NCBI RefSeq assembly: GCF_009258225.1
Contig: NZ_CP043617.1
Location: forward strand, 2,170,001-2,234,000
DNA from: Sulfurimonas lithotrophica
GTDB lineage: Bacteria; Campylobacterota; Campylobacteria; Campylobacterales; Sulfurimonadaceae
DNA: 64,000 bases
Direction of reading: 5' to 3'
Below, one piece after another: positions 25,373 to 35,360 of the stretch. Both the position numbers and the translations under genes were made by a program. The notes beneath the pieces were generated by a model, which made no database searches, had not been told where the DNA came from, and saw nothing but the letters and a program-made list of their open reading frames with translations. Within the stretch, counting starts at the first letter, position 1, and each line of letters starts with the position of its first letter.

Positions 25373-27162
25373 TTAACAACTACCATATTTCGTCCACCGT
25401 TTTTTGCTTCATATAAAGCGTCATCTACTCTTTTAAGTATGCTGTCAACATCTTCATTTTCAATATACTGACTAACTCCAAAACTTACAGTTATAGGAAC
25501 AACCTCTTTATGCTCTTCTACACCTATTCTTAATTTTTCAGCTATCTTTTGAGCATCACTCTTAGCCGAATACGGTAACAGTATAACAAACTCTTCACCG
25601 CCGATTCTGCAAAAAATATCACTCTCCCTTAACATAGACGATATAAATCTGGTATATTCAATAAGCACATCGTCCCCCACTTTATGACCGTACTTGTCAT
25701 TTATACGCTTAAAATAATCGATATCAAACATAACAATAGATAATGGATGTTTATACCTCATGCAGTTATATATTTCATCATTTATCTTTGTGTGAAAGTA
25801 TCTACGGTTTCCGATGCCCGTAAGCATATCCGTTATACTCCAGTTTTCAAGTTGATGTTTATAATGTTCTTCATTTGTAATATCTGAAAACACTACACTG
25901 TAGTAGTTGTCTTCTTTTGAAATGAGTACGGCATTTAACATAAAGTAGTAAGTTTCATCTGCATATTTTATCTTAACTTTATTTATGGATTTTTGATTTT
26001 TAACTATATAATCTATCCATGTCAAACCTTTTACGGTTTTACCTATATACTCGCCTTCTTCAATAAAAAAATCGCATACACATTCATGTTCTTGTCTAAA
26101 TTCCTCTAAGGAATTGTACTTATTAAAATAAGTAAAAAACATCTTATTTGCATCAACTATATATTTGCCGTCGTTTACCATCACTATATTTCTTGAAGAA
26201 TCGATTATACTTTTATAATAAACCTTTTGTTTTCTCATAAGGTAAAACAAACTTATATTTATAATCCCTGCAACCACCATAATGCCTATAAGTCCAAGTG
26301 CAATCCATTTAAATACAAAAAAATCCAAGTCCACCGTAGGTATATTTTTTATATTTTTAGACATAATATAGTAACCTATTAGTTCTTTATCTATAGATTC
26401 AAGCTTATAAGTCGTAACCAAATTATTTTGGATTATTTTATATGTCTGAGAGTAAAACTCTTTAATGTCGGTATTTTTTAAATACTTTTGCATATAAAGC
26501 GGTGCATCGAAATTTGCTATATAATACTCATCTACAAATATATTTGTATAAGGATATTTTAGCTGTTTGGTATATTTTTTATCCAAAACTACCATAGAAT
26601 CCACATCAAATTTTTTCATCTGTTTTTCTATAGAATTAAAATGCGATATAACTTCTAAAGCACCTACTATCTCTTTATCTTCAAAAATCGGCACTATAGC
26701 TTTTATAGACAAATCGAACTTACCGACACTAATAGAGTATATAACTTCCTTTTTATTTATGGCATCTGCGATATCTTTTCTTATATCTCTAAGATTATCC
26801 CCTTTTTTATCCGTCCAGCTTCTATACAAGGAGTTTAAGTTTTTATCTATAATTTGAATCCAAATATTTTTATACAGTGTATTTTTCCTAAATTTAGCAC
26901 TTAAATTTTTATAATACTTGTCTGATATATTTTTACTTTTTATATTTTGCGCCAAAAATCCATCACCTGCCAACGCTATGGCTATCGCTACCGTGGCTTT
27001 TTGCTTGGAGAGTATCATTTCGGATACTCTTTTTTGCATAAGTTTTGCTTGGGTGTCGTACCTTTGATTTTTTAGTTCGTATTTTTTTGTATTTACAAAA
27101 TCAACATATACCCACCCACCGTATAACAGTAACATAATAACACCGATAATAGTTAGATACAC
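25369..27162 (-). CDS. membrane diguanylate cyclase with periplasmic sensor and PAS-like domain
   Basis: A 597-residue protein. The layout is membrane segment at 2-20, a periplasmic domain of about 260 residues (dCache-like), a second membrane segment at 285-308, a PAS-like domain at 315-430 with a Cys361-x-Cys363 motif, and a C-terminal GGDEF domain with GGEEF at 521-525. The inhibitory I-site RxxD (512-515) sits five residues before the active site, so product feedback by cyclic di-GMP is expected. The start is GTG 27162; the ribosome site is weak and an in-frame ATG nine codons later is an alternative. It overlaps bioF by 4 bases, though no functional link is evident. Confidence 0.9.
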   Translation of the reverse strand: MYLTIIGVIMLLLYGGWVYVDFVNTKKYELKNQRYDTQAKLMQKRVSEMILSKQKATVAIAIALAGDGFLAQNIKSKNISDKYYKNLSAKFRKNTLYKNIWIQIIDKNLNSLYRSWTDKKGDNLRDIRKDIADAINKKEVIYSISVGKFDLSIKAIVPIFEDKEIVGALEVISHFNSIEKQMKKFDVDSMVVLDKKYTKQLKYPYTNIFVDEYYIANFDAPLYMQKYLKNTDIKEFYSQTYKIIQNNLVTTYKLESIDKELIGYYIMSKNIKNIPTVDLDFFVFKWIALGLIGIMVVAGIINISLFYLMRKQKVYYKSIIDSSRNIVMVNDGKYIVDANKMFFTYFNKYNSLEEFRQEHECVCDFFIEEGEYIGKTVKGLTWIDYIVKNQKSINKVKIKYADETYYFMLNAVLISKEDNYYSVVFSDITNEEHYKHQLENWSITDMLTGIGNRRYFHTKINDEIYNCMRYKHPLSIVMFDIDYFKRINDKYGHKVGDDVLIEYTRFISSMLRESDIFCRIGGEEFVILLPYSAKSDAQKIAEKLRIGVEEHKEVVPITVSFGVSQYIENEDVDSILKRVDDALYEAKNGGRNMVVVK

Positions 27163-27334
27163 TTTTTCGATTTTAATGGAACACCCCCTCTATATAACTT
27201 ATTGTATCAACATATACATTTATCTTATATAAAACGTTTTAGAACTAATTATTTCCTGTTAAAATATTAAAATTTAACCGTTGACTTAACAGTTTTTGTG
27301 TACAATGTAATTAATTGGGGATTTGGCATATATT

Positions 27335-29650
27335 ATGAAACTATTAATTTTTTTACTTTTTATTACATCTTTGTATGCAGGCGAGAAAATCGTTTTACAA
27401 CTAAAATGGCTACATCAGTTTCAGTTTGCGGGATATTATGCTGCAAAGGAAAAAGGTTTTTACAACGAGCTTGGACTTGATGTCGAGATACGGGAGAGAG
27501 ACAGAAGTAAAAATAATATAGAACAAGTTATAAACGGTGAAGCCCAGTACGGCATAGCAGACTCTATACTATTTTTATACAGATCTAAAAAAGAACCCTT
27601 AGTTATAGTTACACCGATATTTCAACATACTCCAAATGTCATATTGACTCTAAAAAGCAGCGATATCGACTCTCCGTATAAACTAAATAATAAAAAATTG
27701 CTATTTTATAAAAAAGATACCGACGGCTTTGGAATATTAGCTATGTTTGAACACCTAGGTGTAAAACCGTATTTAGATAGAACCAAAGATAAAAAAAGTT
27801 ATGAAGCACTGATGAAACACGAAGTAGATGCTTATACGGGATACCTCAGTAATGAACCTTTTTATTTTAAAGAAAAAGGGATGGATATAAATATCATTAA
27901 CCCCGCAAATTACGGTTTAGATTTATACGGGGATATGCTTTTTACAAACAAAGATGAAGCAACAAAACATCCCGAAAGAGTAAAAAAATTTAAAGAAGCA
28001 ACAATAAAAGGTTGGTATTATGCATTGGAGCACAAAGATGAGATGATTAAAATCATCAAATCCAAGTATGCAAAAAACAAATCTATAAAGCACTTAAGAT
28101 ATGAAGCAGATGCCCTAGAAGAGATAATCCAACGCAAATCAATTCCCATCGGAACACTTGACAAAGGTCGCATTAGATACACGCTTGAACTTTATAAAGA
28201 CCATGGCTTAATAGAAAATGAGATTGACGTGGATGATTATATTTTTGATTCTTTTAATAAAAAAATAGACAAAAACACTATTTTAAACTCTAAAGAAAAT
28301 GATTACCTAAAAAAGAAAAAAGTAATCAAGATGTGTATAGACCCGGACTGGATGCCTTTTGAGAAAAACGATAGAGGAAAACACATCGGTATGACTGCCG
28401 AATATAAACAAATCTTGGAAAAAGAGATAGGTATCCCTATAGAGGTGGTTCAAACAAAAACCTGGCAGGATTCTTTAAAATTCGGTAAAGAGAGAAAATG
28501 TGATATTTTTTCCCTTGTAATGCCTACGAAAGAGAGACTAAAGTACTTAGATTTTTCTACGCCGTATTTAAAAATACCATTAGTAATAGTAACAAACATT
28601 GATGAGTTTTTTATAAACGACATCTCATCCGTTACGAATAAAAAAATAGGTGTCGTTGACGGTTATGCATACGGTGAAATACTAAGAGAAAAATACCCTA
28701 AAATGAACTTAGTCAAATTAAAAAATCTTAAAGACGGGCTTGAAAAAGTTAGAAACAAAGAACTTTTTGGTTTTATAGGGACATTGGCAACTACGGGTTA
28801 CCATATTCAAAAAAATTATATCGGGGAGCTAAAAATAGCAGGCAAATTTGATGAAAAATGGGAACTTGGTATTGGTACGAGAAACGACGAACCTATATTA
28901 AAGAGTATATTTGACAAAGCGATAAAGCAGATATCTTTAAAAAAACATCAAGAAATTCTTAACAAATGGATATCGGTTAAATATGAACAAGAGATGGATT
29001 ATAAACCGATATTAAAGTGGGCACTTGGCATCTCTTTTGTTTTTATTATTGTTTTGTTATTTATATTAAGAATAAACAGAAAATTAAACCTTGAAATAAG
29101 AAGCCGTAAAGAAACGGAGAGAAAACTCCAAGAACTCTCTATAACGGATGAGTTGACCACCCTTTATAACAGAAGATATTTTAATATTATATTTACAAAA
29201 CTGCTAAACAGTGCAAAACGCGATAATCATAATATTTGTTTTGCATTAATGGATATCGATTTCTTTAAACCGTATAACGATACATATGGGCATATTATGG
29301 GAGACAAAGCCTTGCGGGATGTTTCTAGATGCATCAAAGACTCTCTCTCAAGAGCAGATGATTATTGTTTTAGACTAGGCGGAGAGGAGTTTGCAATACT
29401 CTTTAAAGGCTTATCAAAAGAACAAGCAACAAAACTCATCAAAGGCATTAAACAGAATATAGAAGATTTAAAAATTGAACATAAGAAAAACGGTGCAAGT
29501 CAGTATTTAACCGCATCCTTTGGGTTAGTTGTCAAAGATGCAAAAGAGGTTAAAAATGAAAATGAGTTATATAGAGAAGCAGATGCACTTTTATACAAAG
29601 CAAAAGAGAACGGAAGAAATAAAGTATGCGTTAACGACGAGACCGTTTAG
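27335..29650 (+). CDS. diguanylate cyclase with NMT1-like and SBP_bac_3-like periplasmic domains
   Basis: A 771-residue protein with a signal peptide (MKLLIFLLFITSLYAG). First comes an NMT1/THI5-like binding domain (LKWLHQFQFAGYYAAKEKGF), then from about residue 330 a second periplasmic binding domain of the SBP_bac_3 type (KMCIDPDWMPFE, then DIFSLVMPTKERLKYLDFSTPY). A membrane segment near 567-588 and a GGDEF domain with GGEEF and an I-site RADD follow. It should turn binding of small molecules outside the cell into cyclic di-GMP. The frame extends to a TTG at 27323, but ATG 27335 begins the signal peptide and is chosen. Confidence 0.9.
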   Translation: MKLLIFLLFITSLYAGEKIVLQLKWLHQFQFAGYYAAKEKGFYNELGLDVEIRERDRSKNNIEQVINGEAQYGIADSILFLYRSKKEPLVIVTPIFQHTPNVILTLKSSDIDSPYKLNNKKLLFYKKDTDGFGILAMFEHLGVKPYLDRTKDKKSYEALMKHEVDAYTGYLSNEPFYFKEKGMDINIINPANYGLDLYGDMLFTNKDEATKHPERVKKFKEATIKGWYYALEHKDEMIKIIKSKYAKNKSIKHLRYEADALEEIIQRKSIPIGTLDKGRIRYTLELYKDHGLIENEIDVDDYIFDSFNKKIDKNTILNSKENDYLKKKKVIKMCIDPDWMPFEKNDRGKHIGMTAEYKQILEKEIGIPIEVVQTKTWQDSLKFGKERKCDIFSLVMPTKERLKYLDFSTPYLKIPLVIVTNIDEFFINDISSVTNKKIGVVDGYAYGEILREKYPKMNLVKLKNLKDGLEKVRNKELFGFIGTLATTGYHIQKNYIGELKIAGKFDEKWELGIGTRNDEPILKSIFDKAIKQISLKKHQEILNKWISVKYEQEMDYKPILKWALGISFVFIIVLLFILRINRKLNLEIRSRKETERKLQELSITDELTTLYNRRYFNIIFTKLLNSAKRDNHNICFALMDIDFFKPYNDTYGHIMGDKALRDVSRCIKDSLSRADDYCFRLGGEEFAILFKGLSKEQATKLIKGIKQNIEDLKIEHKKNGASQYLTASFGLVVKDAKEVKNENELYREADALLYKAKENGRNKVCVNDETV

Positions 29651-29811
29651 AGTTTTGTTGATAAACTTATTTCATTCAGAAGTTGTTGAGCATTACTTAT
29701 TGATAATCCGGACTTTGAGCAAGCACTATTAAATGTTTCTTTATTCTTTAAAAGCCTTATCAATACATTTAGTCGGAATGTTTGAGAAATATTTATTATA
29801 TTTATTGGCAA
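29647..29811 (-). CDS. small protein of unknown function (54 residues)
   Basis: An unlisted short ORF: TTG 29811 is preceded by a perfect AAGGAG (29817-29822) at 5-base spacing and runs 54 codons to TAA at 29647. The product is basic and Asn/Ser-rich with a possible helix-turn-helix-like segment (NKETFNSACSKSGLSISNAQ). It starts 27 bases after the 3' end of the initiator tRNA gene on the same strand and ends overlapping the stop of the convergent diguanylate cyclase by 4 bases. No family is recognised. The strong ribosome site and fill of the whole gap make it likely real, but homologues would be needed to prove it. Confidence 0.5.
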   Translation of the reverse strand: MPINIINISQTFRLNVLIRLLKNKETFNSACSKSGLSISNAQQLLNEISLSTKL

Positions 29812-29838
29812 ATTTTCTCCTTATATTTTATTTTTTAT

Positions 29839-29915
29839 TGGTTGCGGAAGTTGGATTTGAACCAACGGCCTTTGGGTTATGAGCCCAACGAGCTACCGAA
29901 CTGCTCTATTCCGCG
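29839..29915 (-). tRNA. initiator tRNA-fMet (CAT anticodon)
   Basis: 77 bases with encoded CCA. The anticodon loop is CTCATAA between a GGG/CCC-containing stem, and position 1 is C opposite A72, so the acceptor end lacks the first Watson-Crick pair. Both are marks of the bacterial initiator tRNA rather than elongator Met or Ile-lysidine tRNA. The TTCAAATC loop is intact. It is close to E. coli tRNA-fMet. Confidence 0.95.
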
Positions 29916-29950
29916 ATAAGACGTAGTATTATTTGTAGATATCTAGATTT

Positions 29951-29970
29951 GGACAGAGATTTCTCTGTCC
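29951..29970 (-). terminator. hairpin after the cold-shock gene
   Basis: Two perfect 9-base arms, GGACAGAGA and TCTCTGTCC, with a 2-base centre, lie 10 bases after the stop of the cold-shock gene. No U-rich tract follows on the minus strand, so it may stabilise the transcript end rather than terminate on its own. Confidence 0.5.
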
Positions 29971-29980
29971 CTTGATGCTA

Positions 29981-30199
29981 TTAAAGCGCCGTTACGTTTT
30001 CAGCCTGTGGACCTTTTTCGCCTTGACCTATTTCAAAAGTAACTTTTTGACCGTCATTAAGAGATACACGATCATAACCGTTACTATTTATTTGACGATA
30101 GTGTACGAATACATCTTTACCACCGTTTTCTTGTTCGATAAAACCGAAACCTTTATCTGAATTGAACCATTTAACGGTTCCGTTTATTTGAGTTGCCAT
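29981..30199 (-). CDS. cold-shock protein, CspA family
   Basis: A 72-residue single cold-shock domain with both RNA-binding motifs, KGFGFI and DVFVHY, after NGTVKWFN. It binds single-stranded nucleic acid and acts as an RNA chaperone and antiterminator. Length and sequence are standard for the family. A good ribosome site (AAAGGAA) and a TATAAT at 30247-30252 precede it. Confidence 0.96.
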   Translation of the reverse strand: MATQINGTVKWFNSDKGFGFIEQENGGKDVFVHYRQINSNGYDRVSLNDGQKVTFEIGQGEKGPQAENVTAL

Positions 30200-30246
30200 T
30201 GCAATTCCTTTTGTTGTTAATACATATCATTTCTGAGATGCTCAAA

Positions 30247-30252
30247 ATTATA
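30247..30252 (-). promoter_or_regulatory. predicted -10 box for the cold-shock gene
   Basis: TATAAT on the minus strand, preceded by CTT, lies 48 bases before the start codon, giving a leader of about 40 bases. That is shorter than the long cold-sensing leader of E. coli cspA. No clear -35 box. Confidence 0.5.
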
Positions 30253-30423
30253 AAGTGGAGTGTTTTTCTGTTGGGAGGTTAATACTGTAAACTGTAAGTA
30301 AGCAATAAAAATCTTGCCTTAGATGAAACTCTAAATCATCATTCGATAAAAGAAGTATAGCTGAATAAATATATAATAGCAAGTTTTTGTATTAGTCCAT
30401 AACATACGGCACTGAGGATTAGT

Positions 30424-30969
30424 TTAAATAAAAACTTTTAATAAGTCCGTATTTAAGCCCATAGCCGTTGACTCATAACCTCTTACCTCTTTTATATACT
30501 TTTTACAAAAGCCCTCGACCATACAGGCTCCTGCTTTTCCTCGCCAGTCTCCGCTAGCCATATATCTGTCCAAATCTTCTAGGTTAAACTCGTAAAATAT
30601 ATAATCGGTTGAAGATATATCTATGATTTTTTTGCCAACATCTTCATAAATCATACAAGTTATAATAGAAGTAATATTTCCGCTTTGGGTCATCAGTATA
30701 TTTCGTGCATCGTCTTCGCATCTGGCTTTGCGTAAAATTTGATTTTGGCTTGTAACCACCGTATCTGCCACCAAAAGCGGATAATCTTCTATACCAAATT
30801 CTCTTCTATTTACCTCGTACTTTCCGTGTGTAGCCTGATATACAAAATTTTTAGGGCTAGATGCAATTATGGAATCTTCATCAAAATCAACAGACTCTTG
30901 AATAAAACCAATGCCTGCATCTTTTAAAAGTTTTGCACGCGTCTCAGAGGCGGATGCTAAACGCAACAT
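30424..30969 (-). CDS. maf: Maf-family nucleotide pyrophosphatase
   Basis: A 181-residue Maf/HAM1-superfamily protein: LRLASASETRAKLL at the N-terminus (phosphate-binding S-x-S-x-x-R), DFDED, and VADTVV with the metal-binding Asp. Maf proteins hydrolyse non-canonical or modified nucleoside triphosphates (dTTP/UTP or m7GTP types) and affect septum formation. It overlaps the YchJ-like gene by 13 bases, so they form one transcript. Substrate class cannot be fixed here. Confidence 0.88.
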   Translation of the reverse strand: MLRLASASETRAKLLKDAGIGFIQESVDFDEDSIIASSPKNFVYQATHGKYEVNRREFGIEDYPLLVADTVVTSQNQILRKARCEDDARNILMTQSGNITSIITCMIYEDVGKKIIDISSTDYIFYEFNLEDLDRYMASGDWRGKAGACMVEGFCKKYIKEVRGYESTAMGLNTDLLKVFI

Positions 30970-31313
30970 TTTTTATATTTCCTTCCGCTGCCGCACGGAC
31001 AAGCCTCATTTCTCTGTATTTTTGTATTAAAAAGTTCTCCGCTGTCGTAAAGCCATTCTCCATCTACTTTTACAAACTTGCTTCTTTCATGTAAAACGCC
31101 TAAAACATCATTATCTTTATAATAAGCTTTAAACTCAACTTCATCATCTTTTGCATCTAATATATCTAATTTTAACCACTCTATATTTTCATAACCGCTC
31201 ATGTCTGAAGATATTTTTTTTGTCGTTGTTCTTGCAAGATACTCTCCATCCCTTCGGACAAAGGCATCATAGCGGCTTTTCATCAACTCCAAAGGAGTTT
31301 CTATCTTTTTCAT
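30957..31313 (-). CDS. ychJ: YchJ-like SEC-C motif protein
   Basis: A 118-residue protein with an NTF2-like core (MKSRYDAFVRRDGEYLARTT) and a C-terminal zinc-binding SEC-C motif, ACPCGSGRKYKKCC. E. coli YchJ has two SEC-C motifs; here the N-terminal one is missing, as the protein begins MKKIETPLELM. Its function is not established. It is the first gene of a pair with maf. Confidence 0.85.
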   Translation of the reverse strand: MKKIETPLELMKSRYDAFVRRDGEYLARTTTKKISSDMSGYENIEWLKLDILDAKDDEVEFKAYYKDNDVLGVLHERSKFVKVDGEWLYDSGELFNTKIQRNEACPCGSGRKYKKCCV

Positions 31314-31385
31314 ACATATCCCTAAAATTTATAAAAGCTTATGATACACTATAACAAATTAAATTCTAAATAATAATTTCTTGGT

Positions 31386-31391
31386 TATAAT
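31386..31391 (+). promoter_or_regulatory. predicted -10 box for the FIST kinase gene
   Basis: TATAAT preceded by TTGGT, 41 bases before the TTG start at 31432, in the 118-base divergent gap between ychJ and the kinase. No clear -35 box. Confidence 0.5.
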
Positions 31392-31431
31392 AAACACAAA
31401 TGAGCACTTTTTGTTTAGGGGGAAACTAATA

Positions 31432-34400
31432 TTGATTCAAATTAATCATCTCTTTATATCTGCCCAAAAACTAGTAAAAATCTTAAATGAAAAAAACATA
31501 GATTTAAAAAGTAACAAAATATTAATTCAGATTTTTACTTCTGTTTTAGATGAAACAATCATTGAGTCCAATTTAAAATCAATTTTAAAAGAACTTCCAA
31601 ACGCACATATCATAGGTTCAACTACATCAGGAGAGATTATAGATGCACAGATGAGTGAAGATAACTTTTTTTTATCCATATCTATTTTTAAAAATACCTC
31701 AATAAAATCTATCCACAAAATAGAAAAAGACTCATATGAACTCGGAGAACAAGTATCAAAAGAGCTTTTTGACAAAAAACCTTGCAAATGTATTATAAGT
31801 TTTTGTGACGGTATAAAACATAACGGCGAAGAATATCTAAAAGCCTTAAATAAAAAAAATATAGATGAAGCCGTTTTAGCCGGCGGCATGGCAGCTGATA
31901 TGCAAAGATTTACAAAAACTTATACTATCCATCAGGATAAAGTTTTTCAAGGCGGTGCCGTAGCCGTTGCACTGTATGGAGATGATTTGGATGTGTATCA
32001 GGATTATAATCTTGGCTGGCGTGCAGTAGGTCCGAAGTTTACAATAACAAAATCAAAAGGACCAAGGGTTTATGAGATAAATAATAAACCGATAGAAAAG
32101 CTGTATGAAGAAGTTTTAGGATTGGAAGTTGTAAAAAATATTCCAAACTCAACCATTGAATTTCCGCTTATAAAAAAAGAAGCAGATACTTATATCGCAC
32201 GTTCTATGATCTCTAAACTTGATGATTCCATCGTCTATGCGGGTAATTTACATGAGGGGGAAGAGGTACAGTTTGGAATAGGAAGTTCGGCTTTAGCAAA
32301 CAGATACGATTTTTCTAAAAACGTGAATTTTAACAAAAACAATATTCAGGCATCGTTTATATACTCATGTACGGCACGGAAACAATTTTTGGGTAAGTCA
32401 ATGGAGACTACGTTTAGAAAAATAGCTCAGCTTTCGCCAAGTTCGGGTTTTTTTACTTACGGGGAATTTTATAGATCAAAAGAACCCTCTTTTTTAAACA
32501 TAACCACAACTATAGTTTTTTTATCCGAGAGAAGTGATTTAGACAATATGAGTAGTGTAAAAATTTCAAATACACCGCATCAAAAGTCATTAACCGAAGA
32601 TGCTACCTTTAATCTTATAGATTATATTTCAAAAGAGTTACAGCATAATGAAAAGATTTTAAAAGAATACTTTAAAGCAATGGACAGCAACCTTATAATA
32701 TCAAAAATTGATTTAGATGGAAATATTACCTATGCCAATAAGAAGTTCTCTTTAGTAAGCGGATATTCAAATGAAGAACTTGTAGGACAGTCATACAGTA
32801 TAATAAAGCATCCGGACGTCCCCAAAAAGCTATATACGGATATATTAGAAAATGCCAAAAATACCAATATTTGGTCTGCAAACATAGCTAATATGGCAAA
32901 AGACGGTTCAACATATTATGTAAAAAGTACCATTATTTCGATACACGACGAAGATGGAAAAACTTATGAATATATGTCTATAAAAGAGGATATTACTGAA
33001 CTTATTCTTACACAAAAAGCATACCAAAAAGAGAAAGACTTCTCGGAAATACTTCTAAATACATCACAAAATATTATCATAGTTATAAAAAACGATGCTA
33101 TCTATAAAACCAACGATACTTTTTATAAATATTTTGATTTCAAAGATATAGACGACTTTAAATCTAAACATAACTGTATTTGCGAACTTGCCCTAAAAAG
33201 AGAAGGTTATATTCAAGAGATGATAAATAGTAAAAAATGGTATGAAGTTATCAGTCAAAACAAAGATACGGTTTATAAGATGCTATTTAAAACAAAAGAC
33301 TCTAAAGAAAGAGCATTTTCCGTAAGTTCGGATGTTATAACAATCGATAATGAAACTTTGATAGTTAGTTCTTTTAGTGATATCACGGAAGTTGAAAACG
33401 CAAGGATGCAGGCTGAATCTGCAGAACAGCTAATGTCTAGATTTTTGGCAAATATGTCCCATGAGATACGTACGCCTATGAATGGAATTATAGGTTTTTC
33501 AGACCTTTTATTAAACACAAAACTAAATAAAACCCAAAAAAAATATTCAGAAATTATCAATAACTCTGCGAACTCACTCCTAAATATCATAAACGCAATA
33601 TTGGATTTTTCTAAACTGCAAAGTCACAATATTGAACTCGATATTATACCTATAGATATAGTAGAGATTATAGAGGATATATACAATCTTTTAAAATTTA
33701 CCGCAGATAGAAAAGCGATAAAATTAACTCAAAGTATAGATAAAAACTTACGTAAAAATGTCTATTTTGATTCTACAAGACTAAAGCAAGTTATTACAAA
33801 CCTTGTTTCCAATGCCATTAAGTTTACCGATGCAGGCGGCCGTGTTACTATATCTTTAGATGTATTGGAATCTTTAACCCACGCCCAAAAAGTAAGAATA
33901 GCTGTAAGTGACACAGGTATCGGTATAGCACAAGAAAATATAGGCAAAATCTTTTCAGCCTTCAAACAAGAAGATACTTCAACTACCAGAAAATACGGTG
34001 GAACAGGTCTAGGGTTATCGATATCAAAAGATTTGGTTGATATATTTGACTCAGAGCTTAAAGTTGAATCAGAGCTCGATAAAGGAAGTACTTTTTTCTT
34101 TGACTTATATCTTGAAACTTCTGATGAAACAGAGAACAAAACAGCTCAAACAGAAACTAAAAACACCGATGCAAAACCTGATGCCAAAGATATGTCTGTT
34201 TTAGTCGTAGATGACTCAAACGTCAATATAATTTTGATGAAATCTATTTTAGAGGAGTATAAAATCTCCGTAGATACGGCATATGACGGAGAAGAAGCTA
34301 TAAATAAAGTTAAAAACAAAACTTATGATATTGTTTTTATGGATATAAATATGCCTACAATGGGTGGGATGGATGCAACAAAAATAATCAGAGAGTTTAA

Positions 34401-34881
34401 TAAAAATATAAAAATCGTAGCCTTGACTGCAAATGTCATAGAGGGTGATAAAAAACGCTTTATGGATGCGGGTATGGATGATTATCTATCAAAACCATTG
34501 GTCATAAGCGAGCTTGAACGTGTATTGTTCGGGTTTAATTTTGATGAATTTTTTCAGACAACTAAAGAAGCTGTTTCACTGGGTGATGAAGTCATATTTA
34601 AGCTATACGATTCTATTTTGGAAGTAGCTTCGGAAATAGTAGAAGAGATTAAAAAAGCTATAGAGAACTCAGATTTTAAAACTATACAAAATGCTGCACA
34701 CAAACTAAAAGGTGCATCTAGTTCACTGAGGTTAAACTACATAAACGAAATATCTAAAACAATGGAAGAGGATGCAGTAGCGGAATTAGACAGAAACTTC
34801 CAAGCAGAATTAAATAAAATCGAGAAATTTTTTAGACTTTTTAAAAAAAGTCTAGAACAGGCAAAAACCTCTAAAGATTAA
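31432..34881 (+). CDS. FIST-domain hybrid histidine kinase (FIST-PAS-PAS-HisKA-HATPase-REC-Hpt)
   Basis: 1149 residues from TTG 31432, which has AGGGGGA (31417-31423) at 8-base spacing; an upstream in-frame TTG at 31381 would lie before the -10 box. Domains in order: FIST N and C (about 20-370), a PAS at 415-530 ([10 protein letters not shown]), a second PAS-like domain with Cys582-x-Cys584, HisKA with His677 ([10 protein letters not shown]), HATPase (GTGLGLSIS), a receiver with Asp971 (FMDINMP) and an Hpt with His1090 (AAHKLKG). No membrane segment is seen, so it senses an internal signal; FIST domains are thought to bind small ligands such as amino acids. It is a complete phosphorelay in one chain; the output partner is unknown. 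Confidence 0.92.
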   Translation: MIQINHLFISAQKLVKILNEKNIDLKSNKILIQIFTSVLDETIIESNLKSILKELPNAHIIGSTTSGEIIDAQMSEDNFFLSISIFKNTSIKSIHKIEKDSYELGEQVSKELFDKKPCKCIISFCDGIKHNGEEYLKALNKKNIDEAVLAGGMAADMQRFTKTYTIHQDKVFQGGAVAVALYGDDLDVYQDYNLGWRAVGPKFTITKSKGPRVYEINNKPIEKLYEEVLGLEVVKNIPNSTIEFPLIKKEADTYIARSMISKLDDSIVYAGNLHEGEEVQFGIGSSALANRYDFSKNVNFNKNNIQASFIYSCTARKQFLGKSMETTFRKIAQLSPSSGFFTYGEFYRSKEPSFLNITTTIVFLSERSDLDNMSSVKISNTPHQKSLTEDATFNLIDYISKELQHNEKILKEYFKAMDSNLIISKIDLDGNITYANKKFSLVSGYSNEELVGQSYSIIKHPDVPKKLYTDILENAKNTNIWSANIANMAKDGSTYYVKSTIISIHDEDGKTYEYMSIKEDITELILTQKAYQKEKDFSEILLNTSQNIIIVIKNDAIYKTNDTFYKYFDFKDIDDFKSKHNCICELALKREGYIQEMINSKKWYEVISQNKDTVYKMLFKTKDSKERAFSVSSDVITIDNETLIVSSFSDITEVENARMQAESAEQLMSRFLANMSHEIRTPMNGIIGFSDLLLNTKLNKTQKKYSEIINNSANSLLNIINAILDFSKLQSHNIELDIIPIDIVEIIEDIYNLLKFTADRKAIKLTQSIDKNLRKNVYFDSTRLKQVITNLVSNAIKFTDAGGRVTISLDVLESLTHAQKVRIAVSDTGIGIAQENIGKIFSAFKQEDTSTTRKYGGTGLGLSISKDLVDIFDSELKVESELDKGSTFFFDLYLETSDETENKTAQTETKNTDAKPDAKDMSVLVVDDSNVNIILMKSILEEYKISVDTAYDGEEAINKVKNKTYDIVFMDINMPTMGGMDATKIIREFNKNIKIVALTANVIEGDKKRFMDAGMDDYLSKPLVISELERVLFGFNFDEFFQTTKEAVSLGDEVIFKLYDSILEVASEIVEEIKKAIENSDFKTIQNAAHKLKGASSSLRLNYINEISKTMEEDAVAELDRNFQAELNKIEKFFRLFKKSLEQAKTSKD

Positions 34882-35360
34882 AAAATGCTTGAGAGATAAG
34901 AACCTAAAAAGATTGCAATAAGACCTAAAAAAATATTTGTCGGAACTTGATACTTGCCGATAAATCCAAGTTGGGATTTTGCCAAAACCATATCCCCGTT
35001 TTTGATAGCTTTTTCAGCACGGTTTCTTCTTTTTATCATAACTATAAGGTTTATAAACATAACAGCCCAAATAGCCTCTTTTGCGTGTGCAAAAATCGCA
35101 TAATCACTGCTTGATAACGAATATGCCTTTATCATTATAAATGCAGTAATAAACAGTAGTACTACAAAAGGAAGCACTATCGCAAAAAGTTTTTTCAGTG
35201 CGAGCGAGATATGTTCTAATCTTTTTAGAGGTGATTCAATCTGCATAAAAGATGGATGGGCCGCATAACGCATAGCTATCATACCTCCAACCCAGATTAC
35301 ACCGCTGATTACATGAATAAAAAGTATAAAAACTTTGTACTCTGCAAAAAAATCAGACAT
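34878..35360 (-). CDS. CopD-like/DUF2269-like membrane protein
   Basis: A 160-residue protein with four membrane segments: residues about 10-30 ([18 protein letters not shown]), 58-78, 92-108 and 140-158. The His in [14 protein letters not shown] is typical of the CopD/haem-copper-like small membrane family. A metal or haem role is possible but unproven. It starts directly before alaS ends (its start abuts the alaS stop at 35361) and overlaps the convergent kinase by 4 bases. Confidence 0.65.
   Translation of the reverse strand: MSDFFAEYKVFILFIHVISGVIWVGGMIAMRYAAHPSFMQIESPLKRLEHISLALKKLFAIVLPFVVLLFITAFIMIKAYSLSSSDYAIFAHAKEAIWAVMFINLIVMIKRRNRAEKAIKNGDMVLAKSQLGFIGKYQVPTNIFLGLIAIFLGSYLSSIF

Noticed and set aside
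27323-27334. TTG start for the NMT1-type diguanylate cyclase
   Set aside because: GGGG sits only 2 bases from this TTG, too close to act as ribosome site, and the signal peptide begins at the ATG 27335.
29839-29915. Elongator Met or Ile2 tRNA
   Set aside because: C1-A72 mismatch and the GGG/CCC anticodon stem mark it as the initiator.
30200-30423. Gap between csp and maf searched for a small RNA or ORF
   Set aside because: Only the csp promoter is convincing; no strong hairpin with U tract or ORF with ribosome site was found.
31381-31431. Upstream TTG start for the FIST kinase
   Set aside because: It lies at or before the TATAAT box, while TTG 31432 has a well-spaced AGGGGGA.
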